Origin: Eucalyptus grandis
Taxonomy: Eukaryota > Streptophyta > Magnoliopsida > Myrtales > Myrtaceae
Direction: 5' to 3'
Length of the DNA: 64,000 bases
NCBI RefSeq assembly: GCF_016545825.1
Contig: NC_052618.1
Location: 17,373,561-17,437,560, forward strand
Positions 1-11,451 of the stretch are shown in pieces. Both the position numbers and the translations under genes were made by a program. The notes under the pieces are model-generated. The model saw only the letters and a program-made list of their open reading frames with translations, made no database searches and had not been told where the DNA came from. Each line of letters begins with the position of its first letter. The stretch's first letter is position 1.

Positions 1-184
1 AAAACTACTCCTCCATTTTTTTTTAATATTAAAAATTAATCGGTTCGATGCAGGTGGGCGAGCGAACGGATCCGCCCATGGAACCGGGAACCGGACCGGT
101 TCCCTCAAGAACCACTAGTTCTAGACAGTTCCGATTTGGTTCCGGGCGGTCCGGGTGGATCCTAGTTCTTTTGCACACCCCTAA
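1..184. mobile_element. Right end of a GC-rich hAT-like element, left end outside window
   Basis: Bases 48-170 are a self-complementary run of ggttcc/ggaacc and ccgg words with no credible protein. The run stops at cacacccctaa (about 174-184), the same kind of terminus as at 16511-16524. Gene-like sequence (a zinc-knuckle reading frame) resumes immediately afterwards, as expected at an insertion boundary. The left end and target duplication are not visible, so the family is inferred only from the end sequence. Confidence 0.35.
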
Positions 185-242
185 ATGTGGCCAGCTCAGC
201 CATCAGGTGAGAAACTGTCCACGCAAGTTCAGGAGAGCATAA
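183..242 (+). pseudogene. C-terminal scrap of a CCHC zinc-knuckle protein
   Basis: The frame starting at 183 reads KCGQLSHQVRNCPRKFRRA and stops at TAA 240-242. It holds the last three ligands of a retroviral-type zinc knuckle (C-x4-H-x4-C); the first Cys of the usual C-x2-C pair is missing because the upstream sequence is transposon terminus. An AATAAA-like signal follows near 394. Zinc knuckles occur both in retrotransposon Gag and in host nucleic-acid-binding proteins, and I cannot say which this was. Confidence 0.35.
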
Positions 243-1189
243 GCACTACTACCGCATATAGGATGCTACTAGTATGGCAAAAGGGACAGGAATGAACCGA
301 AGCATGCACCGATCAGAGGAAGAATGTTTTGGGGTGATTTTATCAAAGTAGCGAGCGGAGTTGTGGTTAAGTTTGCAGAATTTCAGTTTGTGGTAATAAA
401 GCTATAGAAAGAAGAATCACTAGCTAGAGATGTAATTGACTAGTTTGCTTATGTATAACTTTGACATCTTATAAAAAAGGTTTGGCTCGATGAGCTTTTT
501 GTTGTAATGTAATACAGTTTGACCCGTCAATGTAAATCCTGGCTAGTGATCTTTTGTGTACAAACGCTTGATTATCGCATTTTGTTCAAATATATTAGAA
601 TGTTCTTCACAAATATTCGTCTTATCCAAAATTGTTCTGATTGATGTGATTTAGACCGTTTAAATTGAGTGTATCAATTGCTTGCAGTAAGACCTTCTTC
701 AAGCCCAATCAGATCGGAAGAACTCCGAAGGATCATCTTTAGATCTCGTAGGAAGAAGTCCTCGGAATCTCTTTTCAAAATGGCGAGTTTCGAAAACTGG
801 AAAGTTTGTCTTCGCAATTAATCGCAGGTTGTAGCAAGTCTCACCTTTCGCAAGTGATCGCAGCCTATAGCCTTGAAGTGCGAAGTGTCGAAAAAATCTT
901 CTTCTTGCAACTGGTGCATCATCGAAGGCCAGATCGTTCCCGTTCGCCCGCTGCATTATCACACCCGGGAGCATTTTCTTTGCACGGAGCACTATCGCAG
1001 CCCGTAGCATCCCTTTCGACCAGTGCATTGTCACAGCCCAATCATTATCTTCGTACAGAGCATTATCGCAACCTCAGCATGCAACAAGTCCTAGATTAGG
1101 AAGACATTGATGCTCCTTTTTATGTATACGGATATGCTGTTACATGATAATTGCAATATCTCCAGTTTTTTTTTAGCTTAAGAAAACAG
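243..1189. other. No gene recognised; short degenerate repeats at 940-1080
   Basis: No splice-supported or family-recognisable coding sequence. Between about 945 and 1078 a word resembling gcattatcgcagcc recurs four times at roughly 35-50 bp spacing, producing repeated ALSQP-like peptides in one forward frame. Both strands carry roughly 100-codon open frames here, but I see no domain in either. Confidence 0.4.
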
Positions 1190-1195
1190 TCTTGC

Positions 1196-2806
1196 TTAGT
1201 TGTTATCACTGAAGTGGTTTCCAGCAAGGTTAAGGACTTCCAGATTTTGGAGCTGAGAGAGCAAAGAGGGTATCGGGCCTTCAAATTTATTGGTGTCAAG
1301 GTGAACCAGGGTTAGTTGAGTCATGTTCATGGAATAAGATGGTGAAAGACCTGATTGTTGAATCATGTGTAGGCCTAATTCAGTGAGATGCACGAAGCTC
1401 GTGAGCAAAGGCGGTATGGCACCGGTTATCTCATTGTCAAAGAGTCTTAATTTGACTAGCAGAGACAGGTTTCCAATTGAAGGTGGAATCTCGCCTATTA
1501 GCATGATTCTTTCGAGGTTCAAATTGGCGATCGTTGTCAGCTTCCAAACCCAAAACAGAGAAAAAATGGGCTAAACAATCGATGGTTTCATTATCCGATC
1601 TAGGGATTCAAGCTTGGTAAGATTATTGAATGAATACGGGATCATTCTAAAAATTCACAACCTACAAGGCCAAAATAACTCAAAGACCAAAGGTTCGGGA
1701 AAATCACCCAAAAAATCCTAAACCTATTATATTGGTATCAATTTAGTCATAAACTTTTTAATTTGACCAATTTTGTCATAAACATTTTGATATTGATACC
1801 AAATTCAGTCCATTAAGCCAATTTAGACTGAAAATTACTGACGTGGACGCTAGCCGTTCTACCAACGCTAATGTGGACATTTTTAAATTTTTTTTTAAAA
1901 TAGAACTATTGTGGACAACATAGGACGGCTGCAAGGGTCATGCCCTTGCTAGAGGCTACAAGGGCCGCCCTCGCCTAGATAGAGTAAGGATGAGTCCATG
2001 CCATATTCAACGAGGACTACCCTCGTCTAGGCGGTAAGGTCGTGCCCTCCCCAAAAAGGCCACCGGGGCTGCCCTCGCCTAAAAAGGCGTGAAGGTCGGG
2101 CCCTTGCTAAATTTAGTGAGGGCCGCCCTCACCGAGGCCACGAGGGCTGCGATGCCCTCGCCGACCCTCACTTGTGGCCGGTCGCCAACCATGTTGATTC
2201 GGTACCGGCCACAATCCAAAAGGAAAAGGATTTAAAAAAAGAGAAAAAATAAACAATTTATTTTAAAATATCCACATCAACATCAGTTATGTCACATCGG
2301 ATGATCAATGTCCATGTTAATAATTTCTAGACTAAATTATCAGATGAACTGAATTAGTACAGATGCAAAAAAGTTTAGGAATAAATTAATCCAATCGAAA
2401 GATTTAAGACTGAATTTGTACTAATTCATTAGGTTTATGACTTTTTTGTACTTTTCGTTAAACATTTCCAATTGACGGTGGTAACTCCTGCAAAACGTGC
2501 AGCGGGTAGTTGCGATGTGGCGGAGACTACTCGAGATAAAGTCCGGTAAGTGTCCCACGGGAATGTCGTCACCCATATTGAGATGTGGCAGTCACGGTTA
2601 ATAGAACCATAGATAAGAGTACTTCCTTGGTCAAGAACAGTTGCATGGCCGGTGTTCTCATCACACTCTACGCCATCCCGAAGCAGCAATCCCGATTTGG
2701 TTTCTAGGTTAGTCTTTGGATAAGCGAGAGGATCGCTCGTAATGTTGGTGATTGTTAAGCTTTCCTCAAATTGCAGCAAAGCATACGTCTCTTCCATACG
2801 ACACTG
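1196..2806 (-). pseudogene. Receptor-like protein (Cf-9/RLP class) LRR pseudogene, interrupted by a MITE
   Basis: Read on the minus strand, the N-terminal LRR cap begins at about 2806 (QCR) and continues with ETYALLQFEESLTI and GVECDENTGHATVLD, the pattern of the LRRNT_2 cap of plant receptor-like proteins. It then loses frame, regains an LRR fragment ending ELPPSIGN at about 2460, is interrupted by a MITE (1700-2455), and resumes with LWSLSYFGL at about 1680. It continues through FNNLTKLESLD to an open stretch (1522-1196) with GEIPPSIGNLSLLVKL and FEGPIPSLLSQLQNLEVL. In the family these are plasma-membrane receptors that sense pathogen or endogenous ligands. Signal peptide, most LRRs, membrane segment and tail are absent, and stops and frameshifts are present. 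A Sirevirus sits 12 bp upstream of the first visible codon. Clearly a relic; the class is well supported. Confidence 0.8.
1700..2455. mobile_element. MITE-like TIR element inside the RLP pseudogene
   Basis: The left end (about 1708-1800: aaaaaatcctaaacctatta, then ttagtcataaac) matches the reverse complement of the right end (about 2360-2455). Both carry caaaaaagtcataaacctaa-like and aatttagtc words, so the terminal inverted repeats are long and imperfect. The middle (1920-2215) is GC-rich with repeated aagggccgccctcgcc motifs and no reading frame. It separates two stretches of the same LRR gene. Long TIRs suggest a Mutator-type MITE, but no clean 9-bp target duplication is visible. Confidence 0.6.
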
Positions 2807-2817
2807 TGGTTTATAGA

Positions 2818-3713
2818 TGTTGGAGAAATCCTCGTGAAGAGTTTTGAAGTTGACAAAATGTTTCCGTCAGTCTAGTCTGAAGGTCTGTAGACTCTGTCAG
2901 TTAAAGTCTAAAGACTTCCGGACTGCCAAACTCAAGACTCAAAGTCTATCCTCATTGACAGTCTCTAATCTGGTGAAGAAAGGTTATCCCGAACTGGATG
3001 TTTTGTTCAGGATTTAACCTTATCATCTAGAGAAGATCTTGTGGCTGGAGAAGACATATCATAATCCTTTGATTGATCAAGATTGATTCAATGACTGAAG
3101 ATTCAATGATTGTCTAAATATTATTGGAAGGTTTTGCTTATGGAAACCGAGATCCTAATTGTATGGGCGAACGGGATTGATGGGCTATCAACACGTTCCT
3201 TTAATAGCTCGAACGATCTTCCTAATTGATTCCGTCCAACGGGTAGATTGGAGGAATTCCTTTGGAAAGTGCCAACGGGTATGATGGCATAAAGGAGTAT
3301 ATAAGGAAGACGTTCTTAGTTGTTTTAGAGAGAGTGCACGATAGAAAAATTCCAAAGTCGAAGCTCCTATTTGTTTAGATAAATCTCTTGAGCGAATACT
3401 TGTATACAAAAGAGAGTCTATATTTGTGAGAGACCTTGAGGAGGTGTGATAGAACATCTACACTTTGTGGAATCAAGGCAAAGCTGTGCTGTAACTTCTC
3501 TTTTGATCATAGTGAAATCCAGCCGGTGGGCTGTCGGTGCGGAAAGAGTGGACGTAGGCTTGGAATAAGCCGAACCACTATAAATCCTGTGTTTGATTTT
3601 CTCTTCTTTACTCTCTTTACATCGATCGTATTTCAATCTGTTGCATACGTATTTGAGAAAAATAGTTTGTGCGCCTATTCACCCCCCTCTAGGTGTTTAT
3701 ACTAGCAATATCA
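2818..3713 (+). repeat. 5' LTR of first Sirevirus
   Basis: 896 bp, from tgttggagaaatcc to agcaatatca. Matches 11452-12340 nearly base for base over its last 700 bp. It contains ggagtatataagg (about 3293-3305), a plausible TATA box. The first 200 bp contain most of the differences from the 3' LTR. Confidence 0.95.
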
Positions 3714-3715
3714 AT

Positions 3716-3727
3716 TGGTATCAGAGC
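3716..3727 (+). other. Primer-binding site (initiator-Met tRNA)
   Basis: tggtatcagagc, two bases after the 5' LTR, is complementary to the 3' end of plant initiator methionine tRNA, the standard primer for plant copia elements. Confidence 0.92.
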
Positions 3728-3775
3728 TTGTGTACTTACTTTATTTGAAGTGTTTTACTTCATAGTAAAAGATCC

Positions 3776-5480
3776 ATGGCTAGTATGCTAGCACCGGGGG
3801 GGCTGATGGAAGGGCAAAGCAATACCAAACCACCTTACTTTGATGGAAAGGATTACAACATACGGAAGAACAAGATGAAAGCTTTCCTACGATCAAAGGA
3901 TCCTCGGAATGGGACGTTGTAGAAAAGGAATTACTCCTACCCTTTGCATCAGTCTCGAAAGAGGAAAAGAAACTGAAGAATCCAGCAGAATGTCTCGGGA
4001 AGAAATAACCAAGAGACGGACACTCGATGCAAAAGCAATTTATTCCTTATATTGTGCTTTATCACCAACTGAATATAATATAATATCTTATTGTGGTACA
4101 GCAAAAAGAAGTTTGGGACAGATTGCATATCACCTATGAAGGAACAGTCAGTGAAGGAAACAAGAATCAACATTCTTCTCGGTCAATACGAAGCCTTGAG
4201 AATGAAACCGGGAGAATCAATATCGACATGTTTAGTCGTTTTACGATATTGTGAATGGTCTTGAAAATCAAGGTCAACCAACTTCTGATCCCATGAAGGT
4301 AAACAAGCTCTTGCGTGGACTCTCCAAGGATTGGAATCACATAAAAACTTCGATAAGAGAGACGCAGAGAATTATGCCACTATCCGTCGATGAGCGATTG
4401 GAACTCTTCAGTCCTATGAAGTGGAAAGGATCAATGAAGATGAAGATCCAAGAGGTAAGAAATCTATTGCATTAAAATCAAATGATGATTCGATGTTACA
4501 GATTCGAAGAAGATATGGACGATGAGGAGCTTGCTCTCATGATAAGAAGATTCAGAAAACTAAACGAAAAGGAAGAAGGTTCAACTCAAAGAAACAAGGC
4601 TTTCAAAGACAGTAGACCAAGTCTGGTGATGATGAGGAACCAAACAAAGATGTAGTCCGCTTTGAATGCAAGAAAAAGGGACACATCATACCCAATTGTC
4701 CTCTTTTGAAGAAAAAGAAAGGAAAAGCTGAAAAATTTCGAAAAGCTCTCAAAGCTGAAACACGGAGTGATACCGAGTGTGAAGAAAGTGATAATGAATA
4801 TGCCAATCTATGTCTCGATGGCACAATCGAGACTCAAACTCGGATCGACTCGGGATCGAGACTCGAGCACAGTGAATTTGAGGCAAGTAACTTTAAAATT
4901 CCTGTCAAAGTTTCTAAATATATTAAGGAACTATGCTTTAGTCTTAAGACTTCTCTCAAAAGAATTTCCAAACTAAAAAAAGGAAAACTCAGCTCTAAAA
5001 CTAAAAGAAAATGTTTTAGAAGAAAGAGTTAAAAGTCTAGATGTGTCTATTTCCAATCTTAAAGAAAATGAAGAAAATCTTTTAAAAGAAAATACTGTTT
5101 TAAAACGGACTTATCTAATATATCAAAGAAATTTTCTATGGGATCTGAAAAACTTGAGAAAATTCTTTCAAAGACAAAGACCTTACTTCAATAAGTCTGG
5201 TCTAGGTATGAGAAGAAACAATTCCCTTGATTGATTTTCCTAAAGTAAAAGAAAGAATCAAGAAAAGGCTTGCAAGTGAGGTTTACAAAAATCACTTCAA
5301 GAAAGTTTTTGTTAAACCCGTAGGAAGAAATTCTCTTAAATGTTCAAAGTGCAACAGTCCGGATCACTTTGAAAAAGAGTGTCCTATGGTATGGAAACCT
5401 ATTAAGAAAGTATGGGCTAATCTTGTTTATCTTACTAACACCAAAGGACCCAAGAAAATTTGGGTACCAAAGAAAGCTTG
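3776..5480 (+). pseudogene. Sirevirus gag (capsid/nucleocapsid), frameshifted
   Basis: Begins at ATG 3776 (MASMLAPGGLMEGQSNTKPP) with the FDGKDYNIRKNKMKAFLRS block typical of copia Gag N-termini. The frame breaks at 3905, near 3990, near 4100, near 4150 and at 4244, with recognisable Gag peptide in successive frames (for example ITKRRTLDAKAI and LLGQYEALRMKPGESIS). A first zinc knuckle near 4660-4710 has lost its first Cys (R-F-E-C-x4-H-x4-C). A lysine/glutamate-rich, probably coiled-coil region follows (4700-5220). An intact second knuckle CSKCNSPDHFEKEC lies at about 5341-5382, and the segment ends GPKKIWVPKKA. Several breaks coincide with a CAG/CTG trinucleotide read as CG (see findings). 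Confidence 0.88.
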
Positions 5481-8400
5481 AGACTCTTTGTTAAATGCGG
5501 GTCTCCATCAAGAAACGAGGTAAAGTGGTATATTGACAGGATGCTCAAGACACATAACGGAGACTCAAATTGCTTTATAAAACTTGCTCAAGTAAATGGT
5601 GGAAAAGTTTCATTTGGAGGAAACAGCAAAGGAAGTATTGTGGGATTTGGAACCGTGAAAATTGGAACTCTCACAATAAGTAATGTTTCCTTAGTGGAAT
5701 GACTCAATTACAATCTTCTCAGCATTAGTCAATTGTGTGATACTGGTTTCAAGATCTTCTTTCAAGAAGGAACATGTTACGGAATCGCAAAGACTCTACT
5801 CAATCTTTTTGGGTAGAAGACATGGAAATATCTATCTTCCGGATGTGAAACCAAATGAATCGCAATGTCTTATCTCAATTCAAGATGAAGCAAGCTTATG
5901 GCACAAAAAGCTTGGACATGTCAATATGAAGCAATTAGCCAAAATCTCATCAAAGCAGCTTGTTCGAGGTCTACCAAAATTGCCATACCAAAAGACTGAT
6001 TCATGCACTCCATGTATTACGGGAAAGCAGGTAAGAAATTTTTTTAAGCCAATAAATCATGTCTCTACTAATCATGTTCTACGGTTGCTGCATATGGATC
6101 TCTTCGGACCAACCGAACTTCAGTATTGGGGGTAAGAAGTATTGCCTAGTAATTGTTGATGATTACTCCCGTTTTACTTGGGTATATTTCCTTTCAAGTA
6201 AGTCCGAAACCTTTTCGTATTTTGAAAAATTTGCTAAAAAGGTTCAAAATGAAAAGGGATGTGTAATCTCTTGTATAAAATCAGATCATGGAGGTGAATT
6301 TGAAAATCAAGATTTTATAAAATTCCGTGATGAATAAAATTTGTAAGCATGTGTTTTCCTCTCCATATACTCCTCAGCAAAATGGAGTTATGGAAAGAAA
6401 GAACAAATCTCTTCAAGAAATGGCTAGAACTCTTTTAATTGAAAGTAAAATTTCTTCTCGATTTTGGGCTGAAATTTGTTTCAACAGACTTGCTATATCA
6501 TCAATAGAGTCTTCTTAAGATCTATTCTTGAAAACCCCTTATGAGTTATTCAAAGAAAAGAAGCCTATTGTTTCATACTTTCATGTATTTGGATGCAAAT
6601 GTTTTATATTAAAAAATGCAAAAGATCGAGTTGGTAAGTTTGAAGAAAGATCGGATGAATGTATCTTCCTTGGATATTCTACATCAAGCAAAGCTTACGA
6701 GTCTATAACAAGAAGAGCGGTCACGTAGAGGAGTCAATGAATGTCAAATTTCAAGACTCAACGCAAGTTGAATCAAGACAGACTCATCAAGAAGAGTCTG
6801 AACCTGCTCCAGACCCTCCAAAGTCTACAACTCTAGATGCATCTCAGACTCTAGAAAACCAGCATCAAGTTGTTAGTGAAGATCCAAATAAAGAAAGAGA
6901 TCATCTACCAGACAAATCAACGAGTAACTGGAAGCATAAGTCTAGTCATCCCAAAGATCTTATAATTGACGAAATTAATGAAGGAATTCGCACAAGATCC
7001 AAAAGGTGAGAAGAGTCTAGTGCTGTGGCACTCGTTTCTGAAATTGAACCAAAGAGCATAGAAGAAGCTTTATCTGATGAAAGCTGGATTGAAGCTATGC
7101 AAGAAGAGCTCGGACAGTTCAGCGTAAATGATGTTTGGGAATTGACATCCCAACCAAAAGGAAAAATTGTTATTGGAGCCAAATGGGTGTTCAGAAACAA
7201 GATGAACGAGAAAGGAAAGTCGTACGAAATAAAGCAAGACTCGTGGCCAAGGGATATACGCAAGAAGAAGGAATAGACTATGATGAGACTTACGCTCCGG
7301 TGGCAAGGTTAAAAGCTATTCGACTATTACTCGCGTTTGCTTGTTATAAGAATTTCAGGTTATTCCAAATGGACGTCAAAAGCGCCTTCCTAAATGGATT
7401 TATCCATGAGGAAGTTTATGTGGAACAACCGCCGGGGTTTGAAGACCCAAAGCCGGACTCGGTCTTGATTTGAAAAAGGCTTTGTATGGTTTAAAGCAAG
7501 CACCTCGGGCTTGGTACGACAGGTTAAGTAATTTCCTATTACAAAATGGTTTTGTTAAAGGTAAAGTAGATACGACTTTATTTATCAAAAAGGAAAATAA
7601 AAGTTTCTTACTTGTTCAAATATATGTGGATGATATTATTTTTGGATCCTCTAATGAAAGTCTCAGGCAAGAAATTTTCAAAGTCTATGCGGGATGAGTT
7701 TGAAATGAGTATGATGGGAGAATTAACATTCTTTCTTGGTCTTCAAATAAAACAATTGAAGGAAGGAACTTTCATTTTTCAAGAAAAATATGTTAATGAT
7801 CTTGTCAAAAGGTTTGGATTGGAGAATTGCAAAAAGACCGACATACCAATGTCAAGTTCTTTAAAGATAGACAAAGATGAAGAAGGGAAGAAAGTTTATC
7901 AAAAGCTGTACAGAGCATTATTGGATCACTTCTTTATCTTACGCTTCTAGACCTCGATATTTTGTTGAGTGTTTGCATACGTGCTAGGTTTCAATCGGAT
8001 CCTAGAGAATCCCATCTCGGTGCTGCCAAACGCATCATTAAATACGTCGCTTCATCATCAAGCATCGGTCTTTGGTATCCTAAGAAGGGAGACTTTAAAC
8101 TTAAGGATATTCGACGCAGATCTGGCCGGTTGCGAGTTGATAGAAAGAGTACTTGGGAACTTGCCGGTGCATTTGGAAACAAGAATGTGTCTTGGTTTTC
8201 AAGGAAACAAATACTTGTGTCTCTTTCAACAACCGAAGCGAGTATGTAGCTCTTGGAAGCAGCGTTGTTCGCAAATTCTATGGATAAAACAACAGCTAAG
8301 AGATTTTGAAATTGAAGACTCATGCACGGAGATTAATTGTGACAACACCAGCGCTATCAACCTCACCAAAAATCCAATTCTCCACTCAAGAGCGAAGCAT

Positions 8401-8577
8401 ATAGAAATTCGACATCACTTTATTAGAGATCATGTTCAAAATGGAGATGTTTCAATTCAATTTGTTGACTCAAAGAATCAGCTGGCTGATATACTCACGA
8501 AGCCTTTGGAGACAAATCAATTTGAGTCTATACGGACCAGACTCAATATTTTGAGGTATGAGGATATCAAAGTCTAA
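5481..8577 (+). pseudogene. Sirevirus pol: protease, integrase, RT, RNase H, frameshifted
   Basis: Order: aspartic protease near 5530, whose DSG active site is destroyed (reads WYIDRMLK); HHCC zinc region of integrase (LWHKKLGHVN ... CTPCITGKQ, 5886-6040); integrase core with first Asp in HMDLFGP (about 6091), second in SDHGGEFEN (about 6285) and Glu in QQNGVMERKN (about 6376). Reverse transcriptase follows from about 7025 with [45 protein letters not shown] and the catalytic YVDD (about 7624-7635). RNase H follows (ILWIKQQLRDF, KHIEIRHHFIRD, NQLADILTKPLE) and terminates at TAA 8575-8577. At least ten frame breaks. Nothing here is expressible as one polyprotein as read. Confidence 0.92.
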
Positions 8578-9002
8578 AGACTTTCAGACTCAGGCTTACA
8601 AGACTTTATCAACAGTCTTGTCTTGACCTTCAGACTATAAGTCTTTCTCTCTCTCCAATCTTATCTTGAAAAGGTACGATCATCAGACTGTGTTTAAATT
8701 GTTGCCGTATATATTTCATCGATTCATTTTCAAAAGGGAAGTTATTTTTGAAATAGCTATTTTTACGGATAAAATCAGTTATTTTGAAAAGGCATATTTT
8801 TATTTCCTTTGTGACGATTCGTTTACTCTTCTTTTAACCGAACGAGCACTATCGATTACTCTTCACTTGTCTATTCTCTTTACTCTCAAAACCCTAGAAA
8901 GCATCGATCCTCCACTCTCATTTGTCTTCATCGCTCAATCATCAAAAAGTTTTCATCTTTTCTGGGAAAGTCAAGCTAGGAAACTTCCAAACACCGTTAA
9001 AG

Positions 9003-11132
9003 ATATCTTCTTCATGAAAATCGTCAAGAATCTCAAGCAGGGGACCACGAGAGAATGAGTAAGGGGCCTACGCACTTTGATCTTACTGAAGATGAAGTTT
9101 CTCCAGATCAGCAACCGAGCCCACAACATTCTCAACAGCGTCATTCTCCATCATCTAGTCCTCAAGACGTTGTTCATCAGGAAGAAATCATCGAGGAAGC
9201 AGACCCCGTAAGAACTCAAAAGCCTCGCTTTTATCTACAAGTTATATCGTGCTTTAAAAAGGAATCCGTACTCCTTTGAACTATATTGATGGTTTTGTTA
9301 AAGAAAAAGGATATAGGAACGAATATATTTTTCTAAAAAGAATGGAAAGTTTGGGAATCGCTCGTAAAGGGGTGGTGAGGAAACCCTTGCGAATATCCCA
9401 AGTGATCCTCGTGGATCGGGGCCAAATCGTAGATGGGAATGATGATGACAATCTTTGTTCAGTTTATTTCAACCGAAAATGGGTATTGTGGCTGAAATTC
9501 AAGGAAAAATGGGAGATTTGTTCAGATCAAAGGAACAAAAGGATCTCGTACTGAAATTGCTGAAGCGTGGGGTAATAAACCCTAGGAGTGTGGACTTTGA
9601 TTTTCTGGATCTTTGTGAAAGTGAACTTGAGGGAAAAGTTCAATTATCTTCAACTTGAAAAGTTCATTTCCGACTCAACCGAGGCTTATGCCGAATTGAC
9701 TGCTTACTTCTATTCAAATCTTAGCTTTTTAGATGCGAATAGATTTTCCTTCAGTGTCAATGAACAAGACTATGTTGTGAATATGGATATGCTGGCTGAT
9801 GTGTTAGAAGTTGAGAGAGGTAGATATCAACCGATTAAAGTTTCCATTGCTCGGACCACACTTGAATTGGTGAAGGATGTGGAGAACGTAAGAGAAGATC
9901 ACCTACTCAAGGATGAATGCATTCAACATTTTGCTTCACAAGATCTGTGATTATTTGCCTTCGGCCAAAATCAACTTCCAAAGCGATGTTTCAAGCTCGA
10001 GGCAAAGTTGATGTATGCTATCCTCTGTGGAAAGAAGTTTTCTCTCCCTCATACTTTGTCATGTTTCACATGTATAGAGCGGTGATAAAGGACAGAGGTC
10101 AACTCCCTTACCCAAGCCTTGTTACGAGTTATTCGGACATTTGAATATTCAGCCTCCGCAAATCTTTTGTGTTCGATCATGCGATCATATGGTGGTAGGA
10201 CTGAAAATGGTGACCAAAATGCGTCCAAGGAACCGAGCAAGGAATTGGTGAAATTCAAGGAAGACTCCTACCAAGTCTCATCAACTCTCTTCGCCGCTAA
10301 GAGAAAAGGGAAGGAGCCCATGGCTGCTCCATCAAAGAAAAGAAGAGCTCTCCTCGTTGAGGACGAAGATGATGACGATGACATCACCATCTCTGCAATG
10401 GCTTTAAAGAACTTAAGTCGTCCTGTTCCACAGAAAGAATCGGAACAAAAGACGAAAGAAGCAGAGGAGAAGGAAGAAGAAAGAGAAGCTAAGGAGAAGG
10501 AAGAAGAAGAAAGAGAAAAAGAGTAAGAAGCAGAGCAAGAAAGACTGAAGAAGAAGGAAGAGAAGGAGAACCTAAGGAAATCTCTTCTCCACCCGTAGGC
10601 ATGAAAACAGGGGAGTTCGGGAGAAAGGAGTGACATCTTCATTTCCGGATGAAAGTGAAGGAGTCGATCGTTCGCCGCACCCGAAGATGTTTATGCATCT
10701 CAATTTCCAGAGGAAGGTCTTGAAGCTTCATCGCCCAACTCTGCGAGATTATACCGATCCACCATCGTCCGCTTTTACTCCATCGTAACGAGCGAAGCAA
10801 GTACTCGGGACGATAATGGAGCAGATTTTCGCGGTAATCATGGATATTCTCTTGGAGATGAAAGGTCAGATATATGCCTTGGGATGCAAAGTTCAAAGCT
10901 TGAAGAATGAAGGTCAAGCTTCTTCCCTGTTCATTAAATGAAAAGATGCAAGCCCTCTCTATTCGAATCAGGCCAATGCCAAAAGTGAGGAGGTTGTACG
11001 GCTGAAGGAAGACTTTAAGAGGCCGGAAGGCATTGTTCGGTCTATGGAAGATTTCCAGCTGTCCGCGTTCCCAAGCAATCTTGATTTCATCTCATCCTTT
11101 TTAAATGATGACAAAAGGGGGAGAGATGCATG
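9003..11132 (+). pseudogene. Extra 3' reading frame of Sirevirus ('env-like' position), degraded
   Basis: This lies downstream of pol and before the PPT. Successive open stretches encode GPTHFDLTEDEVS (9064), a globular block with NLSFLDANRFSFSVNEQDYV (about 9718-9777) and LADVLEVERG (9792-9821), a basic/acidic region with KRKGKEPMAAPSKKRRA (about 10300-10350), and a long Lys/Glu-rich tail (10430-10600). The same sequence of blocks occurs in the second element at 22051-24220, so it is a genuine conserved gene of this lineage and not chance. Its position matches the envelope-like frame described in Sireviruses, but I see no signal peptide or membrane span. The KKRR cluster looks more like a nuclear signal. 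Function unknown. Confidence 0.7.
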
Positions 11133-11438
11133 ATTTGAAAAACTAAACTTTCAATCTTTTTATTGGATTGTGTTTAACTGTCTGTTTGTTTTTTACAGAC
11201 TTTGACCTTGTTTTGTGTCTGGATAAGAACTGCCTAGACTTGGATTTGACTGCATCTATTTATCAATATTGATATCTTATGAATGGCTTAATCATATATT
11301 GGACTAACCTATTTTCTGTGGTTGCAGATTCTAGTGTTATTCTATTAGTCATTTATTTTCATAAGATATGCATATGTGTTTGAGAAATGTTTTGCAGGTC
11401 AAAGATATCCAAATCTGTAGGAAGGTTTTGTCACCATC

Positions 11439-11450
11439 AAAAAGGGGAGA
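11439..11450 (+). other. Polypurine tract of first Sirevirus
   Basis: aaaaaggggaga, one base before the TG of the 3' LTR. This is the second-strand priming site of the element. Confidence 0.9.
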
Positions 11451-11451
11451 T

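Noticed and set aside
806..1099. 97-codon plus-strand frame with ALSQP-like repeats, and a 111-codon minus-strand frame over the same bases
   Set aside because: Caused by a short degenerate DNA repeat; both strands are open and neither shows a domain or splice context.
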